Assembly: GCA_022497155.1 (NCBI GenBank)
Contig: MU385740.1
Location: 186,001-250,000 of the forward strand
DNA length: 64,000 nt
Source: Whalleya microplaca
Taxonomy: Eukaryota > Ascomycota > Sordariomycetes > Xylariales > Xylariaceae
Direction: 5' to 3'
Notes under the pieces: model-generated
Told to the model about the DNA's origin: nothing
The model's input: the letters and a program-made list of their open reading frames with translations, nothing else
Databases searched by the model: none
Translations under genes and position numbers: made by a program
Shown here: piece by piece, positions 43,957 to 54,430 of the stretch
Layout: each line of letters begins with the position of its first letter
Position numbering within the stretch: the first letter of the stretch is position 1

Positions 43957-44443
43957 TCTTGATGATATCTTCGTTAGAATTTAATTGGGAATTGGTGGCT
44001 CGGAAAAGTTCAATACCCAATTCTATATTTTTGCTACATTTGCTCGGAGTTCAGTCACAGAAGTACGCATTATCATGGAGTTAGGTTGGTCGGGGTGAAA
44101 CGTTGGTTTTATTTCCACTTATGGGGTATAAATGTGATATATTGCGGGTTTGCGCATATATGCGAGTGGCTTAGGCTAGGATTTATCCTCTACATGGTCG
44201 TTGTTTGCATTATCAAGACATCTACGTCTCGAATGTAGAATACGAAATCGCGGTGTCTTATTCACTTCTCTCGACGGCGAAGAATTACATGAATACAAAT
44301 CACTAAATCACATAGCTTTTCGAAGCCATTAATGAAATTATCAAGTTCCAACTAATACTCTTCTAATAGCTACATAGCTTTCGTCCATGGAATGACAGGT
44401 TAAGTGAAACATTGCGAAGGCAGACGCCCGGAATCCTAGATTA
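43957..44443. other. Convergent 3' spacer, no gene seen
   Basis: 487 bp of AT-rich sequence between the Cwf19-like stop and the membrane-protein stop. Confidence 0.5.
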
Positions 44444-46670
44444 TTATATGTCTTTCACGGCGGGATTCCAAGCCAACTTATCCGCCTCGTCTCGAAACAC
44501 TTTCCTCAGACGCCGTTGATGCCACCAAGCCAGCGCACAAACAACCCCCACCGCTCCCACGGCGGTACTACCGACAGCAGTCCACCATTTCAGCGCCGCA
44601 TCTATAGCCTCCGCGGTATTATCGCTCAGCACAATCTGCGTATCCTGGGGATTCCCCCACGTCCAATACGTAACCGGTACCTAGCAACAACCCATCAGTT
44701 CCCGCAGTTCTAAACCCGTAGTCTGTCTGTGACTAACTCACCATACAAGCACAACTCCGATACACGCCCAACAACTGCATGAACGTGCCCCCGACAGCCG
44801 CGAAGACCGCAAACACGCCCACGAAGACCTGGCCCCACCAGCACAGACGCCTGCCGCGGCCGTAGCCGCCCTGCCGGATCCGCAGGCGCGCCGCCCACGT
44901 CCACAGCGCCATCGCGCACACCTGCGTCGCCGCGTACACGAGGTACGTCAGGCTGCGGCACGACAGCCCCGCCGTCGGCGTCGTGTACGAGATGATGAAG
45001 GCCAGCGCGCAGGGGAGGAGGAGCAGGAGGAGGGTCGAGACCAGCACGTAGAAGCAGTCTTGGGGGTTCAGCGTCAGGGATTTGCGGAGGTGGTTGGGGG
45101 GTATGGTGTTCGACTGGGCTGTGGGGGAGGGTGTGGTTGTACTTGGGGATGGGAGTGAGGTTGAGGTTGATAGGGCGTACTCGCTGATCGCCTCTTGCAC
45201 CCACTGTCGCTTGCTGAGCCCGCGCTTCCAGAGCTTGACGGTTTGGAAGCGCCCCTCGGATACTGTTTCGATCAGGCTGTAGCCTTCGAGTTTCCTGATT
45301 ATGAAAGCGAGGTGTTTATGTGCCTTGGCTCTCTTTATATGTTGGGCCCAGAAGCTCAGTTCATAGTTGTCTGGGTCGGACTCGTTGCCGCCATCGTACA
45401 CGATGGCCTCGAGCGTACTGGGACTGTTAGAAGCTAGCATCGCGCAGGATATTATAGCAAGATAGGGAATCACCATCCACCCTTTGATATCAAATATGAT
45501 CAGCATTTCGCTTCCGAGGTGACTTGGATCAACCACTTACACATGCCAAACGCAAGCGAATGGGCCGTGTCATTATCGCCCAAGCTATCGTCAATATCCA
45601 AAACCGTATAAACAAAACCTCCAACGAAAAATAGTATCGGAGCTCCCACAGTAGACCCAAAACTAAATTTGCATCATTAGCTTGTGATTTTTCCTATATG
45701 TATCACCATGACCTCACCTCGCTTGGGAATTAAGTAGAGATTTGAGCTTCGTAGGCAAAGGCACAACCCCGACGCCCTGCTGACGACCGTCTATACCGGA
45801 TGCCTCATGCTCATCAACCATAGCCATAACCTGTTTCCAAACACTATTATGCACCATGACATGCTTCGAAACGGGTATATCCCCCTCTAAATCACTAACC
45901 GCACTATCAGCCCTCCCACTCGCTCCCGAACCCCTCCTCTCCAGCGTCTTCATCCTCACATTCCCTACCACAACAGCAAGCAACAAGTGCGCCCTCGTCC
46001 TCATCCCTACACACGGTGGCTCCCCCTTCACCGGAGCCAAGAACTCCAAGACCTTCCGATCCAGCGCGTACTCGTACACGGCACTCAGCAGCATGAGCCC
46101 CGCGAACGCAAAGCACGTAGCCAGCCACACCACCGTGTCGACCGTCACGATGAGCAGCGCGCCCAACAGACGCGCCCAGTACGTGGCCAGCCCCGCCAGC
46201 GACCGCGGGTGCGCGCCGAACACGCGGTCCGGGATCGCCAGCTTGCGCGTGCGGGGGACGTTGGTGCAGAACGCCAGGCTCGGCACGATAAACTGCACCA
46301 GCGGCCCCACCCACTGCGCCATCACGCCCGGGTGCGACATCTCCCAGCCGGGGCACTGCGCCGAGCACCACGCATAGGGCACAGCCACTGCGGGCGCGCC
46401 GGCGGCGTCGCCGATGTAGGACGCGCCGCAGGGGAAGGCAGCGTTGTGGATCGCGGTGCTGAGTGCGGGGATGGAGACGTCGGGGGCGACGAAGGAGGGG
46501 GTGGCGTAGGAGAGGTTGCCGTTGCGGATTGTGAGGGAGGTGTTCAGGGCCTTCAGGCAGCAGTGCGTGAAGTTCTGCCCGCCTAGGTTGACGGAGAGTG
46601 AGCTTGGGGGGTTGGGTGTTAGGTCTGCTAGCTGTGGGATTGCGTCGCCTACGGTTGATAATACCATCAT
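44444..46670 (-). CDS. Polytopic membrane protein, fungal-specific, unknown function
   Basis: Exons 46670-45718, 45662-45541, 45481-44742 and 44680-44444 join in frame to 683 residues; introns are 55, 59 and 61 nt. The N-terminal ~100 residues carry Asn-X-Ser/Thr sites and Cys pairs (NFTHCCLKALNTS; CSAQCPGW) and look extracellular. Membrane helices include VGPLVQFIVPSLAF, LLGALLIVTVDTVVWLATCF, PILFFVGGFVYTVL, WMVIPYLAIISCAMLAS, VLVSTLLLLLLPCALAFII and VGSTAVGAVGVVCALAWW. Soluble loops lie between them. ATG 46670 is preceded by an in-frame stop (TAA), supporting it as the start, though a spliced upstream exon with a signal peptide is possible. This architecture is common in filamentous ascomycetes, but I know no function for it. 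Confidence 0.8.
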
Positions 46671-48780
46671 GATGAATTAGACATGGATTATACCAATTTA
46701 TTACTGTAGGTTTAACCGAGTGAATAGCCTCAGGAAGTCTAATAACTTGGGCTATATGCTCGCTGGTCCTCTGTCATCTTCGTCTACCTAACACTCAGAG
46801 ATGACTACCTAGATATATATTCCCCCGCACCATCGTCACCGTACGTAGTTGCAGTGCTTAAGCTAAAATCTCTAGACTTTCGGAGCGGTGTCTTCGACAT
46901 GTTCCGATAGGGAGTAAAAACCCGCGGGCGTTATGCATGTCTCACGACATAAGATATTCATAGGATACACAGAAGCTAGAACAGTAAAAGCATTGAGTGT
47001 ATCTACCTCCTATCTTGAGCCAATGAAGTCCCATAGCCATGTTGGTGCGATTGGTGCCATGCTGCAGGACTAAGCCCAATGATATCATGAGGCTATTTTC
47101 TAGATACCGAGGTACTCTAAAGGAAGTAGTTTGACTCACGCATACTCTACTTGCCTACAAGTCACTGATACAGATGAATGGCTGTCACAGTACATACAAA
47201 CTAGATAATATAATGTCGCATGAATTATCATCGCTACGTCATGTGTACCTGAAAATAGCTTTGCTTTTTGGTTTTGCATTCCTTTCATTCAGATCAGCAT
47301 CTGGAGTAGTGCGGCCACCAATCAAGACCTGAAATATATTTGTGAATTGTGAATGACTTTGGTTGCAATGATACTTCCAAGTTGCAGCTAGGTAATTCAG
47401 ACTAGCTTCAGGTCCCTACGAGTCAATAAGTAAGACAGTCCGTGAACGAGTGATCGGTGCAATCTACACCGACTCTAGACACAATGATGTTAGCAACCTG
47501 GTGGGAATAGGTTGGCTTATTTGGTAGTGAAATCAGCTACCACTTATCAATGTGGAGGATAGGAATCATTTTATGAACTATTTAGATTCTGGGGTCAAAT
47601 TTAACCCGTGATCCCTCGGCAGTCAATGTAAATTGATTCGACTTTCCAGTACGGTCTTAATGTTTGTCTCATTGGTTTAATGGTATTTCACGTTGTGAGA
47701 CAAACTTGGACAAAATAGGGAAATAGTACAACTTAAAATCAACTTCTTATAGAGAACGGAGGCAAAGTAGGCGGAATCAGCCCATGACATATCAGCAATA
47801 TCTAGGTAGTTGGCAAACAAACACATTATCTGATTTGATGGAGGGTACCTGATAGATTTTTTTTTAAAAAAAAAAATACAAAAGAATAAAATAAAAATAA
47901 TGTCGAGAATATCAAAAAGGATCTAACGTCAGTAAATCACTGCTACCAACTTCAAACACCCAGGGCTCGCTTCCAAGCCTATCATAGTAATTTACATAAA
48001 AATGATATGATTTCTCCCAAGGGCTTGCTTGTGACTCTGACATTGTCTTTGTCGAACTGATTTACATAGCCCCTTTAGTTATACGATCACGGTTAATGGA
48101 GCAGGGACTTTCAAATATCACAAGTATCTTTACTTGTAGCTCTTAGTAGGCTTGTAGCATTAGCCCCTCTGAATCTAGAAGGGGATTTATGTCGGGACGC
48201 CTAGGAGATTGGGGCCAAACAAATGCAGTGCTTTATAATTAGTTACTGATGCGGTGACTCACTATGGTACAAAGGGACAAAGGAAAAGTAGGTTTGTCAG
48301 GATCATTAGCATATTTTGGCAACTACCTGTGTACTTTCTCCCCGCATGTATCGAGTAGTTCCTAGGATCAGAATTTACTGTTGCTGATCCTGGCTAGTTA
48401 TTGGTCCTTTGGTACAATCAAACGTGGGTGATTTTGCAGTAGAGGTGAAAAGAAGTCACAAGAAGTCACATTGTGTCAATAGCAGGCCAATATTAGGCAA
48501 TAATACGCCGACAATACAATGGCAACGCCCCAGCGAATTACCAAGTGAATACTTACTGATCCTAGGAATTACACTACTGCCGTTTCGAACAATCACTCGA
48601 GGCAAACACTTCGCTATTGTGGCTGATTAGGCACGAAAATAATTTTCCATATAATGCGCAGACCCCGCGCCGTTTTTACTTTTCTTCTTTTCGTATCGGC
48701 GCACATCAACCTGTTGGCTTACACATCTGCCTCAAAAAATATTTCCTACTTGAGTCCTCCCCAACCCACTATCCTGTAGA
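46671..48780. other. AT-rich intergenic region, no gene supported
   Basis: 2.1 kb. It contains a T9A11 self-complementary tract at 47857-47876. Short frames such as the one at 46942-47139 (minus) have no family resemblance. Confidence 0.4.
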
Positions 48781-48837
48781 TGTCGCCAGCCTGTGAATTC
48801 CATCAACCGGTGGACATCGTCTATTTTAGAAGTCCAC

Positions 48838-49012
48838 AGCTACCTCCAAGACCTCATCTACGCCTCACTGGCTATCGCAAGTTCCGTCCACACACAGCTG
48901 GAGACACCTCCCCAAGGCCTCTTCTCTTCTAAGATCAACGATACCATCATCGTCGTCCGGCATGACTAGGACATTCTCAAACATGTCCCAACACAGTAAG
49001 TCGATACTCTAT
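48838..49012 (+). pseudogene. Degraded coding remnant, unidentified
   Basis: The plus frame gives SYLQDLIYASLAIASSVHTQ, then LFSSKINDTIIVVRHD, an in-frame TAG, then DILKHVPTQ followed by GTAAGT (about 49003). This looks like a former exon with one nonsense change and a surviving donor. The family is not recognised. Confidence 0.4.
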
Positions 49013-49149
49013 CTATATTCATGTGTCATCGGCGACTATATTAACATGATATCTACTAGGAACCTAGTAATACGCAACCTAGGTATCTAGTTCACCCCAC
49101 ATGGTAGAACCATTAGCTATTCGGCGTTCTACCTCCTCGAAGGATCTCA

Positions 49150-49330
49150 CAGCTGAACTTCACCTTCGAGTCAGGGCCCGACAAGGAGAAACGGGCCCTA
49201 CTCTCCCAGATAATTGGAGAGTTCATCGGTGAGGAACGAGGACACCTACTTATCAATGGATCTCGCCGTTCGAGATCGATTGCGACAACGTCGGCCAGTA
49301 ATACAAGGTCTGATTTGACTTGAGTAGAAT
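49150..49330 (+). pseudogene. Degraded coding remnant, unidentified
   Basis: The plus frame reads QLNFTFESGPDKEKRALLSQ, then IIGEFIGEERGHLLINGS, running into AT-rich sequence. It could be a following exon of the remnant at 48838-49012. No start or domain is recognised. Confidence 0.35.
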
Positions 49331-49799
49331 CTTTTTTTCTAGAAGTCAAGCTCAGACCATAGTCACAGAACGACTAAATGATTATCGCAACGCCGTCACC
49401 TCACTATCACTGCGTACAACGTCTCCCTTTCTCCATTGCACAGAACAGCCACTCAATACATGGTACTACACACCAACCACTGTGTAGCAATAATGGCATC
49501 ATTTTTGCAACATGAAACGATCTAGAACAAGTCCTCTCGACATCCCTGGCGTTGCAAAGCGCAAAATGCCAGTTGTCGACAGGCAGCAGGCCGAACACAA
49601 CCTTTTCCCAATTTGACAGTCCCTAACGCAGGTCAAGCTTCTGCACCAGTTGATATCTGGGAAGAACGGATTGTGAGCACCAACCCTTCTGGTGCCTATG
49701 ACCTCCAGACCCTGGCAATCCTGGAGCACCACATTCCACCCCGTCTACATTCTCTGGCTGTGGTGCCCAAACAGCCCACAACAGGTCTGGCTGCTCATT

Positions 49800-50320
49800 G
49801 TCTAGCAATGACTACCAACAAAGTCCGGCAACCATTGCTCCGGTACAGAACAGCCAGATGTGCAATCCTTTCACTGCATCAAACGGACAAAACTTAAGCC
49901 AACCGATGCAGCAAGCTCATGTAGTAGCCACCGAACGGATACCTACCATACTGGGAATCTTCAACTTGGAATTCAAGCTGATCCGAGATCCCAAGATACT
50001 ATACATACATGATTCGCAGATTCCATGTGGAACCCAACCGATCAACCGGCAGAGCAAGATACCGAACCTATACATATAGATGAGGTTCTGTACGAATGTC
50101 CAAGGGGATGTGGACTTAGCCAGCCCTAATATTCACGTCGACATTGTACTATTGACTCGCTCCACCTCTGTTCTGACTGTGGAACTGCTGAGAAACGCCA
50201 CCATGCAGTGGAGACAAGCGGGAGATAGCAAAACCTGCCAGTTGAGCTTTCCATATAAGACTCAACACCCACTTCTTCGGAGCTGCGTATTCATAGCATT
50301 TCTGTAAGCCTTCCTGTCGC
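49800..50320 (+). pseudogene. Remnant of a Cys/His-rich (zinc-finger-like) protein gene, N-terminal part
   Basis: A Q/P/S/N-rich segment (QNSQMCNPFTASNGQNLSQP) at about 49800-49930 is followed in another frame by LYECPRGCGLSQP, an in-frame TAA (50132-50134), then YSRRHCTIDSLHLCSDCGTA and EKRHH. Cys-X3-Cys ... His/Cys spacing suggests a former zinc-binding region. Stops and frame changes show decay. It lies directly upstream of the duplicated zinc-finger modules and may be the 5' part of the same gene. Confidence 0.4.
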
Positions 50321-50498
50321 GTCTCTCAAGGTAACCCGAACTCATCCAAAGTCAGGCATAGCCATCCAACACATCTACTACACCCAAGATTATCATTCTA
50401 TGGTGACGAGGACCAGTACTAGGAGGTCCTCTTGGTTGACCCGGATGCGCAGGATTCCATCAATGATGATGAAGAGAACCCTTACTAGAGGTCACCTT

Positions 50499-50586
50499 GG
50501 TCGACCTCGGTATAGGTCGACCTCGGTATAGGTCGACCTCGGTATAGGTCGACCTCGGTATAGGTCGACCTCAGTATAGGTTGACC
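50499..50586. repeat. 16-bp tandem repeat, five copies plus a partial
   Basis: GGTCGACCTCGGTATA is repeated head-to-tail at 50499, 50515, 50531 and 50547, then with one change at 50563, and a partial at 50579. Each unit contains the palindrome GGTCGACC. The period is not a multiple of three, so the array breaks any reading frame. Looser relatives (GGTCCTCTTGGTTGACC) lie about 70 bp upstream. Confidence 0.92.
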
Positions 50587-50594
50587 GGGAAGCC

Positions 50595-50793
50595 GTGGCC
50601 AAGAAGGACGCCTCGAAAGAGGCGGACCCGAATGCCTTGCCAGCCTCTAACCGCTGTCGCGGTTACGTAAACACGGGCGCTAGGTTTCTCTGCCTAGAAC
50701 CCAAGAAGTCGGGCGAATTGTGCCACGCCCTTATGAAGAACGGCGAGCACAATATCTCGTGTCTCATTACTCGACAAGGCATACGACGCTAAA
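50595..50793 (+). pseudogene. Zinc-finger-like module remnant with Cys motif
   Basis: An open frame without ATG start reads KKDASKEADPNALPASNRC, RFLCLEPKKSGELCHALM, NGEHNIS, then stops. The KNGEHNIS segment (about 50732-50760) begins the sequence repeated at 51308 and 51530. Cys spacing (RC...LC...LCH) suggests a zinc-binding finger, now broken. Confidence 0.4.
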
Positions 50794-50882
50794 GCACCTC
50801 AGCCTACCGCAACATGTAAGCGGCCAACATTACTGGTGGAACCAGTGTGGAATAACCTACCACAGATTCCACCTGCATCTCA

Positions 50883-51231
50883 GTGAAGAGAAAGAAATAT
50901 AACATCTCTTCACACTTTACCACTTTGCACAAGCCTTCCTCTACATACCAGAAAAAGCAGGGCCGGAAGTTATACGGTTGTGGACTGAAGGCTTCTCAGC
51001 CAGTCTTTCCACCAGACCGAGTCCCATCACCGCAGTGTACACCAGATGAAGGGCGTGGTAAAAGCCCTTCACCGCAGTGTACACCGGATAAAGGGCTCGT
51101 CGGAGAAGCTCCACGGTGAGGCGATGCAGGAAGACAGCGAGGACGAGGAGGCAGCTAGCGACGGCGAGGCCGATTACATCCCGCCCACCGATCGCCGCCC
51201 CAATAATGACAAGGATGGCCTTCCACCATAG
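50883..51231 (+). pseudogene. Zinc-finger-like module 1 plus acidic tail
   Basis: Module 1 runs 50883-51072. It begins with an HFTTLHKPSSTYQKKQ-type segment (His-X4-His, then a linker), followed by a degenerate Cys-Gly segment and the hairpin-bearing sequence that encodes KGVVKALH (51048-51070). The frame from 51046 continues as HRSVHRIKG, then EDEEAASDGEADYIPPTDRR, PNNDKDGLPP and a stop at 51231. The acidic tail recurs at 52160-52290. The modules look like duplicated C2H2-type fingers that have lost key cysteines. Frame changes between segments indicate a pseudogene. Confidence 0.5.
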
Positions 51232-51254
51232 CCAAAGCCACCACCGCATTCACC

Positions 51255-51385
51255 CTGCTTCTTCTGGTAGGCAGAATAGGGCTTGTGCTGAGTAGTAAAA
51301 TGCGACGATGAAGAACGGCGAACATAACATCTCGTCGCATTATACCACTCAGCACAAGCCCCATTCCGCCTACCAGAAGAAGCAG
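51255..51385. repeat. Near-perfect palindrome, 54-bp arms with 23-bp spacer
   Basis: Arms 51255-51308 and 51332-51385 are inverse complements with about 4 mismatches in 54. The right arm is part of zinc-finger-like module 2; the left arm is an inverted copy of the same segment. The unit could extrude as a cruciform or fold as a long RNA hairpin. Confidence 0.88.
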
Positions 51386-51484
51386 AGCCGTAAAGAATGC
51401 GGACTTGTCAGCCAGTCATTCCACCAGAAAGAGTCTCACCACCGCACTGTCCACAAGATAGAGGGCGTGGTAAAAGCCCTTCAC
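51308..51484 (+). pseudogene. Zinc-finger-like module 2
   Basis: ATG at 51308 opens KNGEHNISSHYTTQHKPHSA, YQKKQSRKECG, then SFHQKESHHRTVHKIEG and VVKALH. The His-X4-His of SHYTTQH and His-X3-His of SHHRTVH keep the spacing of C2H2 finger ends. A full Cys pair is missing. The frame runs on to 51847 without clear coding character after about 51520. This is the best-preserved copy of the module. Confidence 0.5.
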
Positions 51485-51529
51485 GCAGAGGTGGCGGCAT
51501 CTACCAATAAGGAAGATGCCACGCCATTC

Positions 51530-51707
51530 TTAAGAACGGCGAATACAACATATCGTCGCACTTTACTACTCAGCACAAGCTCTCTTCTGCATACCAGAAG
51601 AAGCAGAGTCGCAAATTGTCCCAATGTGGTGACTGCGGAGCTCAGCCAGTCGTTCCACCAGAGCGAGACTCACCACCGCAGTGTAGGGCGTGGTAAAAGC
51701 CCTTCAC
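51530..51707 (+). pseudogene. Zinc-finger-like module 3
   Basis: Third copy. It begins with LKNGEYNISSHFTTQHKLSS in one frame, continues with KKQSRK, CGDCGAQPVVPPERDSPPQC, and ends in the hairpin segment (51685-51705). The CGDCG motif keeps the two cysteines lost in module 2. The spacing between the start of the unit and the hairpin is about 155 bp, as in module 2. Confidence 0.5.
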
Positions 51708-51935
51708 ACAGAGTGGTCCGCCTGGGTCGGAATCAGACCGATCGAGTCACCGGAGACGGTGCTGGAGAACCGCCAGAAGGTTCTCACCATCGTACGCGAA
51801 ATGTGGCGCGCATACGACATCCTCAGATTCTGGGCCGAGCTGGCTGAGGAGACCGGCCAGGCTCGCCCGCTTGTGGAGGCGATCGACCGCTACGAGGATC
51901 TCCTGCTCCTCAGAGCAGGAGATCCGCATGTATAA
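51690..51935 (+). CDS. Coding-like helical segment, unidentified (81 residues)
   Basis: A GC-rich frame continues directly from module 3: KALHTEWSAWVGIRPIESPE, VLENRQKVLTIVREMWRAYD, ILRFWAELAEETGQARPLVE, AIDRYEDLLLL, stop TAA at 51933-51935. The regular amphipathic helix pattern and codon use set it apart from its AT-rich surroundings. I do not recognise the family. It could be the C-terminal domain of the zinc-finger-type gene, or part of a mobile element protein. Confidence 0.45.
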   Translation: MVKALHTEWSAWVGIRPIESPETVLENRQKVLTIVREMWRAYDILRFWAELAEETGQARPLVEAIDRYEDLLLLRAGDPHV

Positions 51936-52043
51936 TGCGCGGGCGTGGCAAGAGACCCAGGTGAGTAGTAGCATACACCCATAATCATCCACAAGCCCTC
52001 CTGTCCTGCAAGAACTCCCTATTGTGGTATATATGTCCGGGAC

Positions 52044-52373
52044 TTGGAAGTTCACGCAGAGGTGATGGCATCTGACAAGAGTGTACACCAGAACGAATCG
52101 CACCACTGCAGCAAGCACCAAATGAAGGGCATGGTAAAACCCCTTCACAATGAAGCGGTACCAGGAGATGGCGAGAACGCTGAGGAGGAGGAGGAAGCCA
52201 GCGACGGCTCGGCCGAATACATCCCGCACGCCGATCGCCGCCCAAACAATGACAAGGATGACCGAGGGCCCTCTCCTGGCATCGGCGGCGCCGAGGCCGT
52301 CAACTACCGCTCACGGCTGCTCGTACTACTGCTGGCGGCTGCTCGCCAACCCCATCTCGTCGAGATTTTATAG
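52044..52373 (+). pseudogene. Zinc-finger-like module 4 (partial) with acidic tail
   Basis: The frame reads SVHQNESHHCSKHQMKGMVK, PLHNEA, EEEEEASDGSAEYIPHADRR, PNNDKD. It is homologous to the second half of module 1 (51031-51231), including the acidic tail, with about the same residues in the same order. Here only one finger end remains. The hairpin-type sequence is at 52124-52146. Confidence 0.5.
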
Positions 52374-53970
52374 AAGAGGTTGGAAACAACGACTACTACC
52401 ATAAATAAGCATATATTCGGCTTCAGACGAGGTCATGAGGAAGTGAGTTCCTCAGCAAGAGGTATGTATCTCAACGCCACCAGCAACCTGTCCACTCAGC
52501 TTACGAGAAAATCAGGAGATGCCTGCGGGTGCGCACTTTTCAGTGTTCTCTTTTCATTCCACGTTGGTCCTGTCCGGAACCCCCGGGAATAGATAAGGAC
52601 CAGCTAAGCGGAAGAAAAAGAACTGGTGCTCCCGCTCCAGTTACAATTACAGCTACGGCTACAACGGTTGCGGCGGTGGTGTCGCCTAGACATGATATAT
52701 TCATCGTAGGCATCTTCCTTGTCACGGTTCTCCAAGAAGGGGGTGGAACGCATCAATGTCGTCTCCGGTGCTTCGGATCACAGCCGGCGTACGCCCAGGC
52801 CATGTGGACCACCCTGCTAGAGAAGCGGGTGGTCCTTGCGCTCACCAATGCGTCTGAGGGTACACTATCATCGCTACAAGCACTTTTGATGGGCGAGGAC
52901 GCTGGCTGTCCTCGTCCTTCACAAAGGTGTGGATACCAACAGAGTAGATTCACTCGTTGGTCCCTCTTTTCTCGTCCCGAAATACCGGGAATAGTGAGGC
53001 AGAAGCCATCTGCCGCTGTCATGGCCTTCGCGGCCGGGTGGCGGAAAGGCCAGCGGAGCTCGTGGGAAAAGAGCGAAGCTGGAGGACCAAGAAGTTCACG
53101 AGTCATGGCCAGTGCCCACGAGAAGGACAGGACGGGCAAGGAGAGGGGGGTAGAGAGAAGCGGAACAATCGCCCTCACACCGGCCCTTCCTGCAGGATCA
53201 TTTCAAGATCAGCTTCACGTTCCACCAGCAAGGGTCCTTTTGTGCCCCTGGGAGGCGATGGGCAGGCCGGTCCATCTAATGATGGCCGGGCGCCGGGGCT
53301 TGTGCGTAGCAAAGCTAGGCACATTGCGGAGCAGCTCTCGCAGTCTGTGATTAGGATACCTCGGCTGCTGGCCCTAGCAGGCTCTCCATCCGGAATTAAT
53401 TGCCGGTTGGCCTGCAATAAATAGTTTAACATAGATTAAACTTTCTCGATCAAGAACGAGAATGAGAACGAAAACATCCTCAAAATCAATGGGACTTGAG
53501 TAGCCGAATGTGAAAGTTGTGCCATTTAGTGAGAGTAGGGTGCTATTTGTAGGAATCCTCAGGCACATTTGACATGCCATAACTCAGAACGATTAACAAC
53601 CTAGTATATCTGCCGACTCTACGAACAGACATCCTTAAGAGACAACTGGTAGGCATATTCATGGTTTCTCTTTATGATATCAGTGAGATGCTTTGTTCTT
53701 GCTATTGAATGGGCGTTCTTTGGGCTTTTATGTAAACTTCTGGATGATTTGGATAGTTTTAAGTGAACCTTGATCTACGATTTACTGTTATTAATATTAT
53801 ATGAAGTATCATTTCTGATATGCACGAAGGGCCTTGTATTTCCATATACGAATTCCCTACGTATAGTTATCCATTTCTTTCAAGGGGGGGTATCTACAAC
53901 AGCTATACCGAGCAGGGTATTCGTTTCGATATCTTATTCAACATCCCAACACAGCCCAAGCATCATAGTC
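52374..53970. other. GC-richer degenerate region, no gene accepted
   Basis: Long open frames exist on both strands (for example plus 52529-53350), but they overlap and none has a recognisable domain or start context. A segment LLEKRVVLALTNASEGTLSS at about 52817-52876 has protein-like composition. The sequence turns AT-rich after 53420. Likely decayed coding DNA. Confidence 0.35.
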
Positions 53971-53976
53971 AACACC

Positions 53977-54430
53977 ATGAAGTTCTCAGTAGTTTCCATC
54001 TCTACCCTCAAAGCCCAGCTTGTGTGGCCAGCACCGGGATACTCGACAATGTATCTAACGGGCTCTGATAGGCTTCTCTAGGCGAACAAGACGGCCGCGG
54101 CTACAGCTCTATGCTCCTCTGGCTTCTCAAGCTTAGCACGGGGCTACTAGTGACCCTCCTCAAGTTACATTACATAGTCAACTAGATAAGCAAATATACA
54201 TGCCGATCTTGAATGTAGGCTGAAAGCAGGACATGTATTCAGACGCGTCAGACTGCTCACAGTCAAAGTCGAAGCCCACGGAGGCGTGATACGGAGCGAG
54301 CACATCATCCTAGCGTACAAGATCCTCTGAAGCCGGGGCGGACAGAATTTCTACTGGGGTATCAAGATTGACGACGCGTTCTCGTACATCAATCGCCATT
54401 AGATCTCCCAGACCGAGACTAGATTGGTGT
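53977..54430 (+). pseudogene. Possible decayed gene for a secreted protein
   Basis: A start-like context (CAACACCATGAAG) at 53977 opens MKFSVVSISTLKAQLVWPAP and stops at TAG 54079-54081. About 160 bases on, the plus strand encodes LLTVKVEAHGGVIRSEHIIL with stops, then GGQNFYWGIKIDDAFSYINR followed by TAG and ISQTETR. Several in-frame stops interrupt what looks like one ancestral protein. The family is not recognised. Confidence 0.35.

Noticed and set aside
47857..47876. T9A11 self-complementary tract
   Set aside because: Low-complexity AT sequence in an empty region; no adjacent gene for it to terminate.
50490..52150. CRISPR-like array (direct repeats with spacers)
   Set aside because: The 16-bp repeat has no spacers, and the ~180-bp modules are diverged coding duplications; the host is a fungus.
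52529..53424. Overlapping long frames on both strands (plus 273 and 155 codons, minus 141)
   Set aside because: Mutually overlapping, no recognisable domain, no start or intron evidence; kept only as a degenerate region.
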